Origin: Nitrososphaerota archaeon | GTDB taxonomy: Archaea > Thermoproteota > Nitrososphaeria > Nitrososphaerales > Nitrososphaeraceae | NCBI GenBank assembly: GCA_005877345.1 | Contig: VBPR01000052.1 | Span: 1-6,730 of the forward strand | DNA length: 6,730 bases | Direction: 5' to 3' | Shown: positions 1 to 6,412 of the stretch, in pieces | How positions within the stretch are numbered: position 1 is the stretch's first letter | How the letters are laid out: every line of letters starts with the position of its first letter | Made by a program: the position numbers and the translations under genes | The notes under the pieces: generated by a model | Databases searched by the model: none | The model's input: the letters and a program-made list of their open reading frames with translations, nothing else | Told to the model about the DNA's origin: nothing

Positions 1-51
1 AAAAAACTCGGATACTTTGTCATTATTGTGAGGATTATTGTTGATAAGCAT
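1..51 (-). CDS. Possible start of a gene running off the left edge
   Basis: An ATG at 51 on the minus strand opens a frame with no stop through to base 1, giving MLINNNPHNNDKVSEFF and continuing outside the window. An AT-rich stretch read on the minus strand as TTATAG (77-82) lies 26 to 30 nt before this ATG, which would suit a leaderless archaeal transcript. The frame would be divergent from the secreted-protein gene at 224. Only 17 codons are visible, the peptide is asparagine-rich and low in information, and chance could explain it. No function can be proposed. Confidence 0.25.
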   Translation of the reverse strand, partial: MLINNNPHNNDKVSEFF

Positions 52-192
52 TAATTATCATCAATTTGAAAAAATCCTATAATTTTTTTAAATTCATAAC
101 ATTTATCAAAAAGCTTTACTCGTATTTTTTGCCACATCAATAAAATAGTTAAACTTGGTTTCACTTCCATGATTTAAAATACGACGAGTTAA

Positions 193-202
193 TTCTATAT
201 AT
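193..202 (+). promoter_or_regulatory. TATA-like element for the secreted mini-protein gene
   Basis: The sequence TCTATATAT is centred about 26 nt before the ATG at 224. That is the archaeal TATA-to-start distance expected if transcription begins at or next to the start codon (leaderless mRNA). A second AT-rich box (ATTTAAAATA, about 172-181) could instead give a leader of about 20 nt. This is judged by eye only. Confidence 0.35.
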
Positions 203-223
203 GTCCGCGATAATAGCAAATCT

Positions 224-448
224 ATGAAATTAGTTTGTACCGATATCGCTAGAGTGTTCATAATCGGAGTCGTATTTGCAATTCCATTTATTTTCGCTGA
301 TTCTGCAAATGCTCAAAATCAAAATATGACACCCAGTATGGTAATCAATATGAGTAATGGTTCAATAAAAATTGGAAATACTACAAGTAATGAAACAATA
401 ACTTTTACCAACAATACTACAGGTCAATCCAGAAATTCTACCAGTTAA
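224..448 (+). CDS. Small secreted, sequon-rich protein of unknown function
   Basis: The 74-residue product has a short N-terminal stretch (MKLVCTDIAR), a hydrophobic segment at residues 11-24 and a classic A-x-A cleavage site (A28-N29-A30), so it is probably exported by Sec, leaving a mature peptide of about 44 residues starting at Q31. The mature part is mostly Asn, Ser and Thr with almost no charge (K49, E57, R70). It holds eight N-x-S/T sequons, at N34, N42, N45, N52, N56, N63, N64 and N71, so it could be heavily N-glycosylated outside the cell. The Cys at residue 5 precedes the hydrophobic core, so it is not a lipobox. No membrane anchor or known domain is visible. The ATG at 224 is preferred because a TATA-like element lies about 26 nt upstream. 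I do not recognise the family. Exported small proteins ending their signal peptide in 'ANAQ' fit thaumarchaea, but this is inference. Confidence 0.6.
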   Translation: MKLVCTDIARVFIIGVVFAIPFIFADSANAQNQNMTPSMVINMSNGSIKIGNTTSNETITFTNNTTGQSRNSTS

Positions 449-506
449 GTCTACTATTAGGTAAAATTGTCAACACACACTATAACACTTCGCATTTCGA
501 ATTGAA

Positions 507-523
507 AATGACTATAAGTCATT
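507..523. terminator. Palindromic hairpin between convergent genes, possible bidirectional terminator
   Basis: AATGACT-ATA-AGTCATT is a perfect 7-bp inverted repeat with a 3-nt loop. It begins one base beyond the parvulin stop codon and lies about 60 nt after the stop of the secreted-protein gene, so it could end or trim both convergent transcripts. There is no strong oligo-T run directly after it on the minus strand, and archaeal termination depends mainly on T-tracts, so a terminator role is tentative. Confidence 0.3.
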
Positions 524-524
524 A

Positions 525-755
525 TCAAGCACTTCTTTTTATAATATGATATCCAAACTCTGTTTTTACAGGTTCGGAAATTTGGTTTTTTTCAAGATTA
601 AATGACGCTACTTCAAAAGGTTTTACCATTATTCCTTTTCCAAAAAAACCGAGGTCGCCTCCTCTCTTACCGCTTCCCTTATCAATAGAAAGTTCTGATA
701 GTGCTTCACTTTGCTTCTTAACAAGAATATGGGAACACTTTATCTTGGGCAACAT
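525..755 (-). CDS. Parvulin-type peptidyl-prolyl cis-trans isomerase with an internal deletion
   Basis: This is a single-domain parvulin (rotamase) of 76 residues that would catalyse cis-trans isomerisation of X-Pro bonds and act as a folding helper. Numbered from the ATG at 755, the active-site set is present: H9 in CSHILV, D25 in LSID (position of Pin1 Cys113 or Par14 Asp), M43 and F47 in GIMVKPFE, and H70 in GYHIIKR. The rest of the catalytic half (GGDLGFFGKG, ISEPVKTEFGYHIIKR) is well conserved. Family members are usually about 90-97 residues. Here the chain passes from HILVKKQSEAL directly to SELSID, so about 16-18 residues holding most of the first helical segment (A..L..G..F..LA pattern) are absent, in frame. 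The ATG at 755 is chosen over a GTG at 761 because it gives the family-like MxxKIKCSH start and sits 26 nt from a TATA-like box. There is no signal peptide, so it is probably cytosolic. Family assignment is firm; whether the product folds and works is uncertain. Confidence 0.85.
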   Translation of the reverse strand: MLPKIKCSHILVKKQSEALSELSIDKGSGKRGGDLGFFGKGIMVKPFEVASFNLEKNQISEPVKTEFGYHIIKRSA

Positions 756-774
756 TAACACATATTAGGTCATG

Positions 775-784
775 GAATATATTG
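775..784 (-). promoter_or_regulatory. TATA-like element for the parvulin gene
   Basis: Read on the minus strand, CAATATATTC is centred about 25 nt before the ATG at 755, the spacing expected for a leaderless archaeal transcript. It suggests that the parvulin has its own promoter and is not simply read through from rad50, and it favours the ATG at 755 over the GTG at 761. Confidence 0.4.
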
Positions 785-918
785 TTTTCCCAACAATAAA
801 CCTAACCATGTTTAATACACTCGATAATTAAGAACATTTTGATCTTATAAAAATTTTTTATTTACCATATAATAGTAATGGTCATTTTATCGTGACAACA
901 CTATCCTTACTACCTTTA

Positions 919-950
919 AAATACTTTGCTTAAACTGGTTAAACCGAGTT
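919..950 (-). terminator. Weak hairpin plus short T-run after rad50
   Basis: Just beyond the rad50 stop, AACTGGT (933-939) can pair with ACC and AGTT (943-945, 947-950) with one bulged G and a TAA loop. On the minus strand it is followed by a short T-run (TTTT at about 919-922). It could end the mre11-rad50 message, but the stem is imperfect and the T-run short. The rest of the 756-955 spacer is AT-rich, and apart from the parvulin TATA-like element I see no gene in it. Confidence 0.25.
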
Positions 951-955
951 ATGAT

Positions 956-3529
956 TTATACTACTAATTCTATCTGAGATTTTTCACTTTCTTTAACTAC
1001 CCTAAATATAGTTTCCACAAATCCTTCCAATTCCTTTTCGTGAGAAACGACTATTACCTGAGCCGCACTAAGCTGTTCTAAAACATGCTTGATTTGAATC
1101 AACTGCTCCTTGCTAAAACCATCTGTGGGTTCATCTAAAATTAAGAGATTGTCGTCTAGCATTATCATCCTCCTTATAATTTCGTTAAGCGCTAGCCTAT
1201 ACGCAAGAGCTATTGAGGTTTTTTCTCCTCCACTTAAACTTTCAACTTCTAGGCGATATCCGCTTTGATTTATAACCGGTGTAAAATATTCATCAATTTC
1301 TACGTCTATATCGCCAACTTCTATCAATAAATAAAACCATTTTTGAAAGAGTTTATTGAATTCTTCCTTTATACTAATCAGGACTTGAGATTCGATTTGT
1401 TCTAGTGAAGGGATAAAATGTTGATTTAACCATAAACCTACCTGATCTGTAAAACTAATTTTATCAACTTTTTCTTCCAGTTCACATATTTTTTTATTAA
1501 ATCCTTCAATTAGTTTCATATTGTTATCATGATCAGTCCTTCTTATTGCAAGACTTTCTTTTTTATCCATTAATTCTTTTTCTAATGATACTCTCTGTAA
1601 TTCTAATTCATTCAACTTATTATCTACCATTTCCCTATCTTGATAAATTGCTTTGGTTTTAGCAAGCTTATCAGACAGAGTTATAACCTCATCATTTAAT
1701 TCTAGTAACGATTGTTCCTTAGTCTTTATATCTTCAATAATACGTTGTTTTGATTTAATTATATTTGAATGTTCCATGTAAGTTCTTTCTAGATCGGTCT
1801 TTTGATAATCGATTACAATGTTATTTAATGTATCATATTTTATCTTGTAAGAATAGAGCACATTTAACTTGTCAGCTATTTCATCTAATTTGTTAATTTT
1901 AACTAAGAAAGCTTTATCTTGTAATTTGTCCTGCAGAGATTTCTTATTTGATATTTTTTCACTTATCTTAAAATCTAATTGCTTTATGATATTTTGAACA
2001 TCAATTAATTTTGCTATTTGAAATTGAATTTTTTGTAATTCAGATCTTTTAGATTCTAATTGTTTAATCCTATCTAAAATTTGATTTTTTTTGACTTGAT
2101 TTTCTATTATCTCTTCCTCCATATGAATAATTTTATTTTTTAAGAAATTACTTCCTTGCAGAAATTTATTTTCTAATGTTCGTATGTGTTGTTGGTCTAA
2201 TTTTTGCTTACAGTACGGACATTCTGCATCTTGCTTTAATTGTAAAACTGACTCTAACTCTGATTTCTGTTTTAATATTTCTTTTCTAATTGAGTTCTGC
2301 TCTGATCTGGTATTAGAGATGTTTTCAGAAACCGTATCCAGGTCCATTTGGAATTTATTTGAACCAGTAATGATATTTTTTAATACAATTTCCTCTTTTT
2401 TCAGCTCATCTAAATTCTTTACTTCATCATTACATCTTGCTAGCTCAGACGTAAGATCTGTTAAATCCAAATCTAGCCTCTGGATACTAGAGTTAAGCAT
2501 GTCACGCTCACTGTTAATATTACTTTCTAGTGTTATCTTATCAAGTAATAGTTTATTATATTGGAAAGCTTTGTCGGTAACATTTACTAGATCCCTCTTT
2601 TTTTGGATGTATTCCTGATACTTCGGAGTGAGATCAGCTATGATTTTTTCACTTTCGGAAATTTCGTATAATTCTTGATTCATTCGACCAAGTTCTAAAT
2701 TTATTTTTTCTTTAAGTTGTAGATTCTTATCAATTGTCGATTGGAGATGTAAAATGGACGATTCTGCTTGTAGCATTCTCTCCTTCTTTTTCCTCATTTC
2801 TAGCATATCTTTCAAGATTATTTGGATTTGATTATTTAGATGCTCCACACCATCCTTAAAATAGTCAATTTCTTCACTCAATGATTCCGAAGTATATTTT
2901 ATTTTTTGTAGATCAACTTTGTTCATACTTAGATCATTTACCATAGATTTCTTTATTCGAGTTACGGTTCGTATCCATGAAGAAAATTTTTCAGCATTTT
3001 TTTTGGCCGTACTATATTCTTCAATACCAAATGCTCTTCTCAGTATTTCAACTCTTTTTTCGTTGTTGGATGTCAATACATTTTTCATCATCTCTTGAGG
3101 AGTGTATATTGCAAAACGATAGATTGTTGAAGTTGTTTTTGTCTGCGTTCTTTCGTTTATTCCAATTATATCTAAAATTCTGGATTTTAATTCACCAACA
3201 GAATATGAATTTTTGACTCCATTTTCATACAAAAACCCTTCTTCTTGAAAAATTTTATTTCCTTTCCTTAAAAGAGTTCTTAAGACGTAATAGCTCTTTC
3301 CACTACTTTCAAATTCTAAGAGTACAGAACCTTTACTCTCACCAATTCGAAGTAAGTGATTTGCATCAACATCACCTAATCCAAACAAAGCAAATTCAAT
3401 TGCAGAAAGGATCGTAGATTTCCCTGAACCTATATCGCCTTGAAATAGTATCGTTCCCACAGGAAGTTCAATAATTGTCTTTTCCTTGTAGCTTCTAATG
3501 TTGGTAATTTCGATTTTTTTAATTATCAT
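956..3529 (-). CDS. rad50: DNA double-strand break repair ATPase Rad50
   Basis: Rad50 is the SMC-like ATPase that pairs with Mre11 to tether and process double-strand breaks. The 857-residue product has a Walker A motif (GDIGSGKS, 31-38), a Q-loop (Q145 in YTPQEMM), a long charged coiled coil (about 170-690) interrupted by a CPYC zinc hook (C437 and C440, almost mid-protein), the ABC signature SLSGGEK (764-770), Walker B with D799-E800 (LLILDEPTD) and the switch histidine H830 (VVSHEKE). Length and domain order match archaeal Rad50. The D-loop after Walker B reads DGFSKEQ, where the usual form is xxLDEER, so the D-loop aspartate position is S806. The start at 3529 is chosen because MIIKKIEITNIRSY is the standard Rad50 opening; the frame stays open 24 codons upstream only because it overlaps mre11 in another frame. 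The gene starts 11 nt before the end of mre11 and has a GAGGAAGG motif 8 nt before its ATG, so the two are probably translationally coupled. Confidence 0.97.
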   Translation of the reverse strand: MIIKKIEITNIRSYKEKTIIELPVGTILFQGDIGSGKSTILSAIEFALFGLGDVDANHLLRIGESKGSVLLEFESSGKSYYVLRTLLRKGNKIFQEEGFLYENGVKNSYSVGELKSRILDIIGINERTQTKTTSTIYRFAIYTPQEMMKNVLTSNNEKRVEILRRAFGIEEYSTAKKNAEKFSSWIRTVTRIKKSMVNDLSMNKVDLQKIKYTSESLSEEIDYFKDGVEHLNNQIQIILKDMLEMRKKKERMLQAESSILHLQSTIDKNLQLKEKINLELGRMNQELYEISESEKIIADLTPKYQEYIQKKRDLVNVTDKAFQYNKLLLDKITLESNINSERDMLNSSIQRLDLDLTDLTSELARCNDEVKNLDELKKEEIVLKNIITGSNKFQMDLDTVSENISNTRSEQNSIRKEILKQKSELESVLQLKQDAECPYCKQKLDQQHIRTLENKFLQGSNFLKNKIIHMEEEIIENQVKKNQILDRIKQLESKRSELQKIQFQIAKLIDVQNIIKQLDFKISEKISNKKSLQDKLQDKAFLVKINKLDEIADKLNVLYSYKIKYDTLNNIVIDYQKTDLERTYMEHSNIIKSKQRIIEDIKTKEQSLLELNDEVITLSDKLAKTKAIYQDREMVDNKLNELELQRVSLEKELMDKKESLAIRRTDHDNNMKLIEGFNKKICELEEKVDKISFTDQVGLWLNQHFIPSLEQIESQVLISIKEEFNKLFQKWFYLLIEVGDIDVEIDEYFTPVINQSGYRLEVESLSGGEKTSIALAYRLALNEIIRRMIMLDDNLLILDEPTDGFSKEQLIQIKHVLEQLSAAQVIVVSHEKELEGFVETIFRVVKESEKSQIELVV

Positions 3530-4820
3530 AAAAATAACCTTCCTCAAAAACTGATTTTGCATAGGAGATAATCCTGTCGTCATATGTACTTGTATTTTCA
3601 TTTTCTAGTTTTTCGTTTCGAAGAATATCTAGTAGAGAAATCGAAATATTCTCTCCAGGTTTGCCAGTCAATTTTGAATTGATTTGATTTTTTACTTTAA
3701 TGGATAATGTTGATTCTGTTTGAAAATTCTTAATGCTTTCATGAAAAATTTCTCTTTCTATATCAAATTTGTTGCTGCTTTGCACTACTATTGACCGTGC
3801 CTCGTCTGTTGACAGATTGTTGATATTAATAAATGACAATATGGCGCCTCTTTTTGAAATGTCCAAGCCAAATTTCCCAAAATCAATATTCGAACGTTTC
3901 CCAAATAGCTTTCCTTTTACCTTAATTAGGACTATCTTATCCTTAACTTCAAGTTCAGATATGTTTTTTGTAATTTCACCTTTTAGTTTTTCTGAACTCC
4001 ACTTTTGTGAAAATATTTCCCTATACAGAACCTCTGCCACTTTTATCTCAATAAATTTACATTCGAAAATTTGCTTATCAAATGAAATTATGTAGAAACC
4101 TCTTTTTTCTCCTTTTGCAGTTTCCTCCAGATCTTGGAAGGTCGAACCAAACAGAGGGCCTGGATAGATAATTACACTATTATCAATTTTATTCTCAACT
4201 CTCTTGTGAATATGACCTCCACCATAATAATCAAATCCTTTAGGAACAAGAGAGATTGGTAGCGAATCCCTAAATTGCAAATTTAGCGGAAGAATTTCTC
4301 GAATTCCTTTATGCAATAGAAAAATTTTGAATCCATCTTCGGATTCTAACTTTTTTTTGTCAAGCTTTTCATAAATCTCCTTATCCAATCCAACCTTTCT
4401 CCCTGAAATACCAGTTATCTTTGCCCCTGTTTTCTTATCAACAAAGAATTTCAGCATTACTGAATCGCTATTAAATTGAAATTCGGTTGGTTTGATAAAC
4501 AGTTCTGCAGAGTGCAAAATATCTATCATGGAAATATTTGCTGTATTGAAGTCGTGTGAACCATATATCATGTATATAGGAATACCTGAGTCTCTTGCAC
4601 ATTTCAGAATTTCAACAGCCTTCTTTACTGGTGCAAGTTGAGGAATATTTACATCGAAAAAATCTCCGGTAATTAGGATGAAATCAACTTGTTCTTTTAT
4701 AGAGATTAATATTGCTCTTTCAAATGCCTGTAGATTCAAATCTCTAAGCTTAGGATTTCTCCAAGACCCTAGATGACAGTCAGTAATATGAGCAAATTTA
4801 TACAAATTGTATCTATTCAT
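3519..4820 (-). CDS. mre11: DNA double-strand break repair nuclease Mre11
   Basis: Mre11 is the Mn-dependent nuclease that, with Rad50, trims DNA ends at double-strand breaks before recombination. The 433-residue product shows the metallophosphoesterase motifs in order: D14-x-H16 (HITDCHLG), G52-D53-x-x-D56 (ITGDFFD), GSHD at 87-90 (usually GNHD), H170 (LLHKGI), and H203-x-H205 (GGGHIHKR). The phosphoesterase core covers roughly residues 5-240. A capping region follows, then a C-terminal stretch (about 385-433) that should hold the Rad50-binding helices. Ser88 replaces the metal-binding Asn of motif III. The start is ambiguous: the ATG at 4820 gives MNRYNLYKFAHI, but a TTG at 4805 would give the family-like (M)YKFAHITDCHLG and sits 26 nt from a TATA-like box. 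The 3' end overlaps rad50 by 11 nt. The aspartate kinase gene lies 93 nt upstream on the same strand, so co-transcription with it is possible. No herA or nurA gene is in the window. Confidence 0.96.
   Translation of the reverse strand: MNRYNLYKFAHITDCHLGSWRNPKLRDLNLQAFERAILISIKEQVDFILITGDFFDVNIPQLAPVKKAVEILKCARDSGIPIYMIYGSHDFNTANISMIDILHSAELFIKPTEFQFNSDSVMLKFFVDKKTGAKITGISGRKVGLDKEIYEKLDKKKLESEDGFKIFLLHKGIREILPLNLQFRDSLPISLVPKGFDYYGGGHIHKRVENKIDNSVIIYPGPLFGSTFQDLEETAKGEKRGFYIISFDKQIFECKFIEIKVAEVLYREIFSQKWSSEKLKGEITKNISELEVKDKIVLIKVKGKLFGKRSNIDFGKFGLDISKRGAILSFININNLSTDEARSIVVQSSNKFDIEREIFHESIKNFQTESTLSIKVKNQINSKLTGKPGENISISLLDILRNEKLENENTSTYDDRIISYAKSVFEEGYFYDN
3538..3545 (-). promoter_or_regulatory. 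Shine-Dalgarno-like site for rad50 inside mre11
   Basis: GAGGAAGG lies on the minus strand 8 nt before the rad50 ATG at 3529, inside the last codons of mre11, where it also encodes part of FEEGY. Its strength and spacing fit ribosome re-initiation at an overlapping internal operon gene and support 3529 as the rad50 start. The coding constraint on the same bases means it could be coincidental. Confidence 0.45.
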
Positions 4821-4825
4821 TTCTA

Positions 4826-4836
4826 ATTATATTTTA
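4826..4836 (-). promoter_or_regulatory. TATA-like element before mre11
   Basis: The minus strand reads TAAAATATAAT in the 93-nt gap between the aspartate kinase and mre11 genes. Its centre lies only about 11 nt before the ATG at 4820, too close for an archaeal promoter using that start, but 26 nt before the in-frame TTG at 4805. Either it drives a leaderless transcript starting at TTG, or it is just AT-rich spacer and mre11 is read from an upstream promoter. Confidence 0.3.
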
Positions 4837-4913
4837 ATATTGATTGTTCACACAAACTTTCATGCCCAGATATTACACAACTTGATAATAGTTATTGAGC
4901 ATAGGGTGAATGA

Positions 4914-6332
4914 TTACGCAAAATCTTGGTTAATTTTTGTAAGAATAAAGGCTTCATGCAAAGATCTTACTGCCTTTTCACAATCACTGTTATTTACAAC
5001 AAAGGCTAAATTTAGCTCAGAAGATCCTTGAGCAATCATGATTACATTAATGTTTTTTTTTGAGACCGATGAAAAAACTTTAGCTGCAATACCCTTAATT
5101 CCCCTCATCCCAGAACCTACTACTGCGATAACAGCTACATCCTCATTGACTCTTACATTCTTTATGACCTTATCAACTAGCGTCAAATCTAATGTAGTTG
5201 TAGCACTGTCCAAATCATCTTTCTTTACAACCATAGAGATGCTGGATTCTGAAGGGCTTTGAGAGATCATCATAATATTGACGCTTTGTCTTGCTAAGGC
5301 GTCAAAAATTTTTGCTGCAGTTCCAGGTGCCCCAACCATGCCTCCACCACTTACATCAATCAGAGCAGTATTGCGAATAGCGATTATTGCCTTCACAATC
5401 TTTTGTGACGATTTGGTGGGGTTTTTTGATATTATTGTCCCTTCATTTGATAGATTAAAGGCGTTCCTTATTCTAATTGGAATCTTGGTATCCATAACTG
5501 GTTCAAGAGCTCTAGGATGCATATACTTGGCACCAAATAGCGACAATTCGATCGCCTCTGCAAATGATACTTCTTTGAGAACTATTGCTTCTTTCACAAT
5601 ACGTCGATCTGCGGTCATTAGACCGTTTACATCTGTCCATAACCAGACCTCATCAGCATCAATGCATACAGCAATAATTGTGGCCGTGTAGTCTGAACCA
5701 CTTCTTCCCAATGTGGTTATATTTCCATTTTGATCAGCTCCAATAAAGCCAGTAATAACAGGAATCTTATTTTCTTTTAATAATGGATCTATGTGATACT
5801 TTACGCGAATTTTAGTTGTATCTATCAGTGGTCGTGCCTGACCAAATTTTGAATCAGTTAATATCCCAACTTCTTGACCAGTCAAGTATACTGAATCAAT
5901 TCCCTTATCTAATAAAGAGTACGATATTATGGGAGTAAGAAGCCGCTCTCCAAAAGAAAGTAAATGATCCAAGGCTTTTTCAGTTACTTCTGTTAAGAGT
6001 ACAATGCCGTTCAATATGTTCTCCATTTCTTTTAGGAGAACATCCACAACCTGGAGAGCCTTGTTTTTATAGTTCTTATTTTTGATAGAATCGTTTATGA
6101 TATCTACATGTATCGATCTGGTCTTGTTGATGAAATCCTTAATCTTTTTTTTATCACGTTTTAATACATATCCGGAAACGTTTAAGATTTCATCAGTGAT
6201 CCCTGATACTGCAGAGAAAACCCCGATTATTTCGTTACCTTTATCATGATAAGACTTGATCAAATTGGTAATATGTACAATTTTTTTTCCTGAATCTACG
6301 GCGGTGCCCCCAAACTTCATTACTAGGCGCAT
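4914..6332 (-). CDS. Aspartate kinase with two C-terminal ACT domains
   Basis: This enzyme phosphorylates L-aspartate with ATP to give 4-phospho-aspartate, the committed step towards threonine, methionine, isoleucine and, where that route exists, diaminopimelate/lysine. The 472-residue product has the N-terminal MKFGGT motif (K6 catalytic), the substrate and nucleotide loop LGRSGSDYTA (GRSGSD at 209-214), WTDVNGLMTAD (232-242), the conserved FGAKYMHPRALEP (266-278), and two ACT domains at about 316-390 (GAPGTAAKIF, MMISQSPSE) and 398-465 (GIKGIAAKVF, IMIAQGSSE). These indicate a monofunctional, feedback-regulated kinase; which end product inhibits it cannot be read from sequence. It is not fused to homoserine dehydrogenase. 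Two deviations from the usual motifs are visible: GRSGSD for GRGGSD, and TADRR for TADPR. The ATG at 6332 gives the common archaeal MRLVMKFGGT opening; ATG 6320 (M5) is an alternative. The gene diverges from the small plus-strand gene at 6451 and is followed by mre11. Confidence 0.95.
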   Translation of the reverse strand: MRLVMKFGGTAVDSGKKIVHITNLIKSYHDKGNEIIGVFSAVSGITDEILNVSGYVLKRDKKKIKDFINKTRSIHVDIINDSIKNKNYKNKALQVVDVLLKEMENILNGIVLLTEVTEKALDHLLSFGERLLTPIISYSLLDKGIDSVYLTGQEVGILTDSKFGQARPLIDTTKIRVKYHIDPLLKENKIPVITGFIGADQNGNITTLGRSGSDYTATIIAVCIDADEVWLWTDVNGLMTADRRIVKEAIVLKEVSFAEAIELSLFGAKYMHPRALEPVMDTKIPIRIRNAFNLSNEGTIISKNPTKSSQKIVKAIIAIRNTALIDVSGGGMVGAPGTAAKIFDALARQSVNIMMISQSPSESSISMVVKKDDLDSATTTLDLTLVDKVIKNVRVNEDVAVIAVVGSGMRGIKGIAAKVFSSVSKKNINVIMIAQGSSELNLAFVVNNSDCEKAVRSLHEAFILTKINQDFA

Positions 6333-6340
6333 TTATGACA

Positions 6341-6363
6341 ATCTATAAGAATAGAGATTAATA
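6341..6363 (-). promoter_or_regulatory. Probable promoter region of the aspartate kinase gene
   Basis: Two TATA-like boxes fit two possible starts. TTATAG (about 6343-6348, minus strand) is centred 26 nt before the ATG at 6320. TATTAAT (about 6356-6363) is centred about 27 nt before the ATG at 6332. Each would give a leaderless transcript. A 10-bp palindrome lies directly beside the second box. Confidence 0.3.
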
Positions 6364-6370
6364 CATGTAT
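6361..6370. repeat. 10-bp palindrome ATACATGTAT in the divergent intergenic region
   Basis: ATACATGTAT is a perfect palindrome 29-38 nt before the aspartate kinase ATG and about 80 nt before the plus-strand gene. This is a position where a dimeric regulator could block or assist transcription factor binding. It is a single copy in AT-rich DNA, so an operator role is only a possibility. Confidence 0.3.
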
Positions 6371-6401
6371 TGTTACCTTTTTGAGAGCATTAGGAAAATA
6401 T

Positions 6402-6412
6402 GAATAAAATAA
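6402..6412 (+). promoter_or_regulatory. TATA-like element for the small plus-strand gene
   Basis: GAATAAAATAA is the best TATA-like match before the ATG at 6451 and would start transcription near 6433, leaving a leader of about 18 nt. A weaker T-rich box (6421-6429) sits 26 nt from the ATG and would suit a leaderless transcript. The two cannot be separated by eye. Confidence 0.25.

Noticed and set aside
42..60. TGATAA/TTATCA inverted repeat near the left edge
   Set aside because: The 6-bp arms in AT-rich DNA with a 7-nt loop are expected by chance, and there is no associated T-run or second copy.
201..227. Eight-codon upstream frame (MSAIIANL) overlapping the start of the secreted-protein gene
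   Set aside because: It is too short to support, and its ATG overlaps the likely TATA box; if transcription begins near 224 it is not in the mRNA.
2184..3216. Plus-strand open frames at 2184-2618 and 2977-3216
   Set aside because: They are antisense to the rad50 coiled coil and N-terminal region; the Phe/Ser/Cys-rich composition is what antisense of Lys/Glu-rich coding gives, and no domain is visible.
3530..3601. Extension of the Rad50 frame 24 codons upstream of ATG 3529
   Set aside because: It lies wholly inside mre11 in another frame, has no Rad50-like sequence, and the Rad50 N-terminus MIIKKIEITNIRSY begins exactly at 3529 after an SD-like motif.
3769..4095. Plus-strand open frame inside mre11
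   Set aside because: It is antisense to well-conserved Mre11 coding sequence, has biased composition and no recognisable motif.
4807..5691. Plus-strand open frames at 4807-5031, 5038-5262 and 5278-5691
   Set aside because: They are antisense to the aspartate kinase ACT and catalytic domains, or to its 3' end and the spacer; the minus-strand protein is clearly real and the plus-strand peptides carry no domain.
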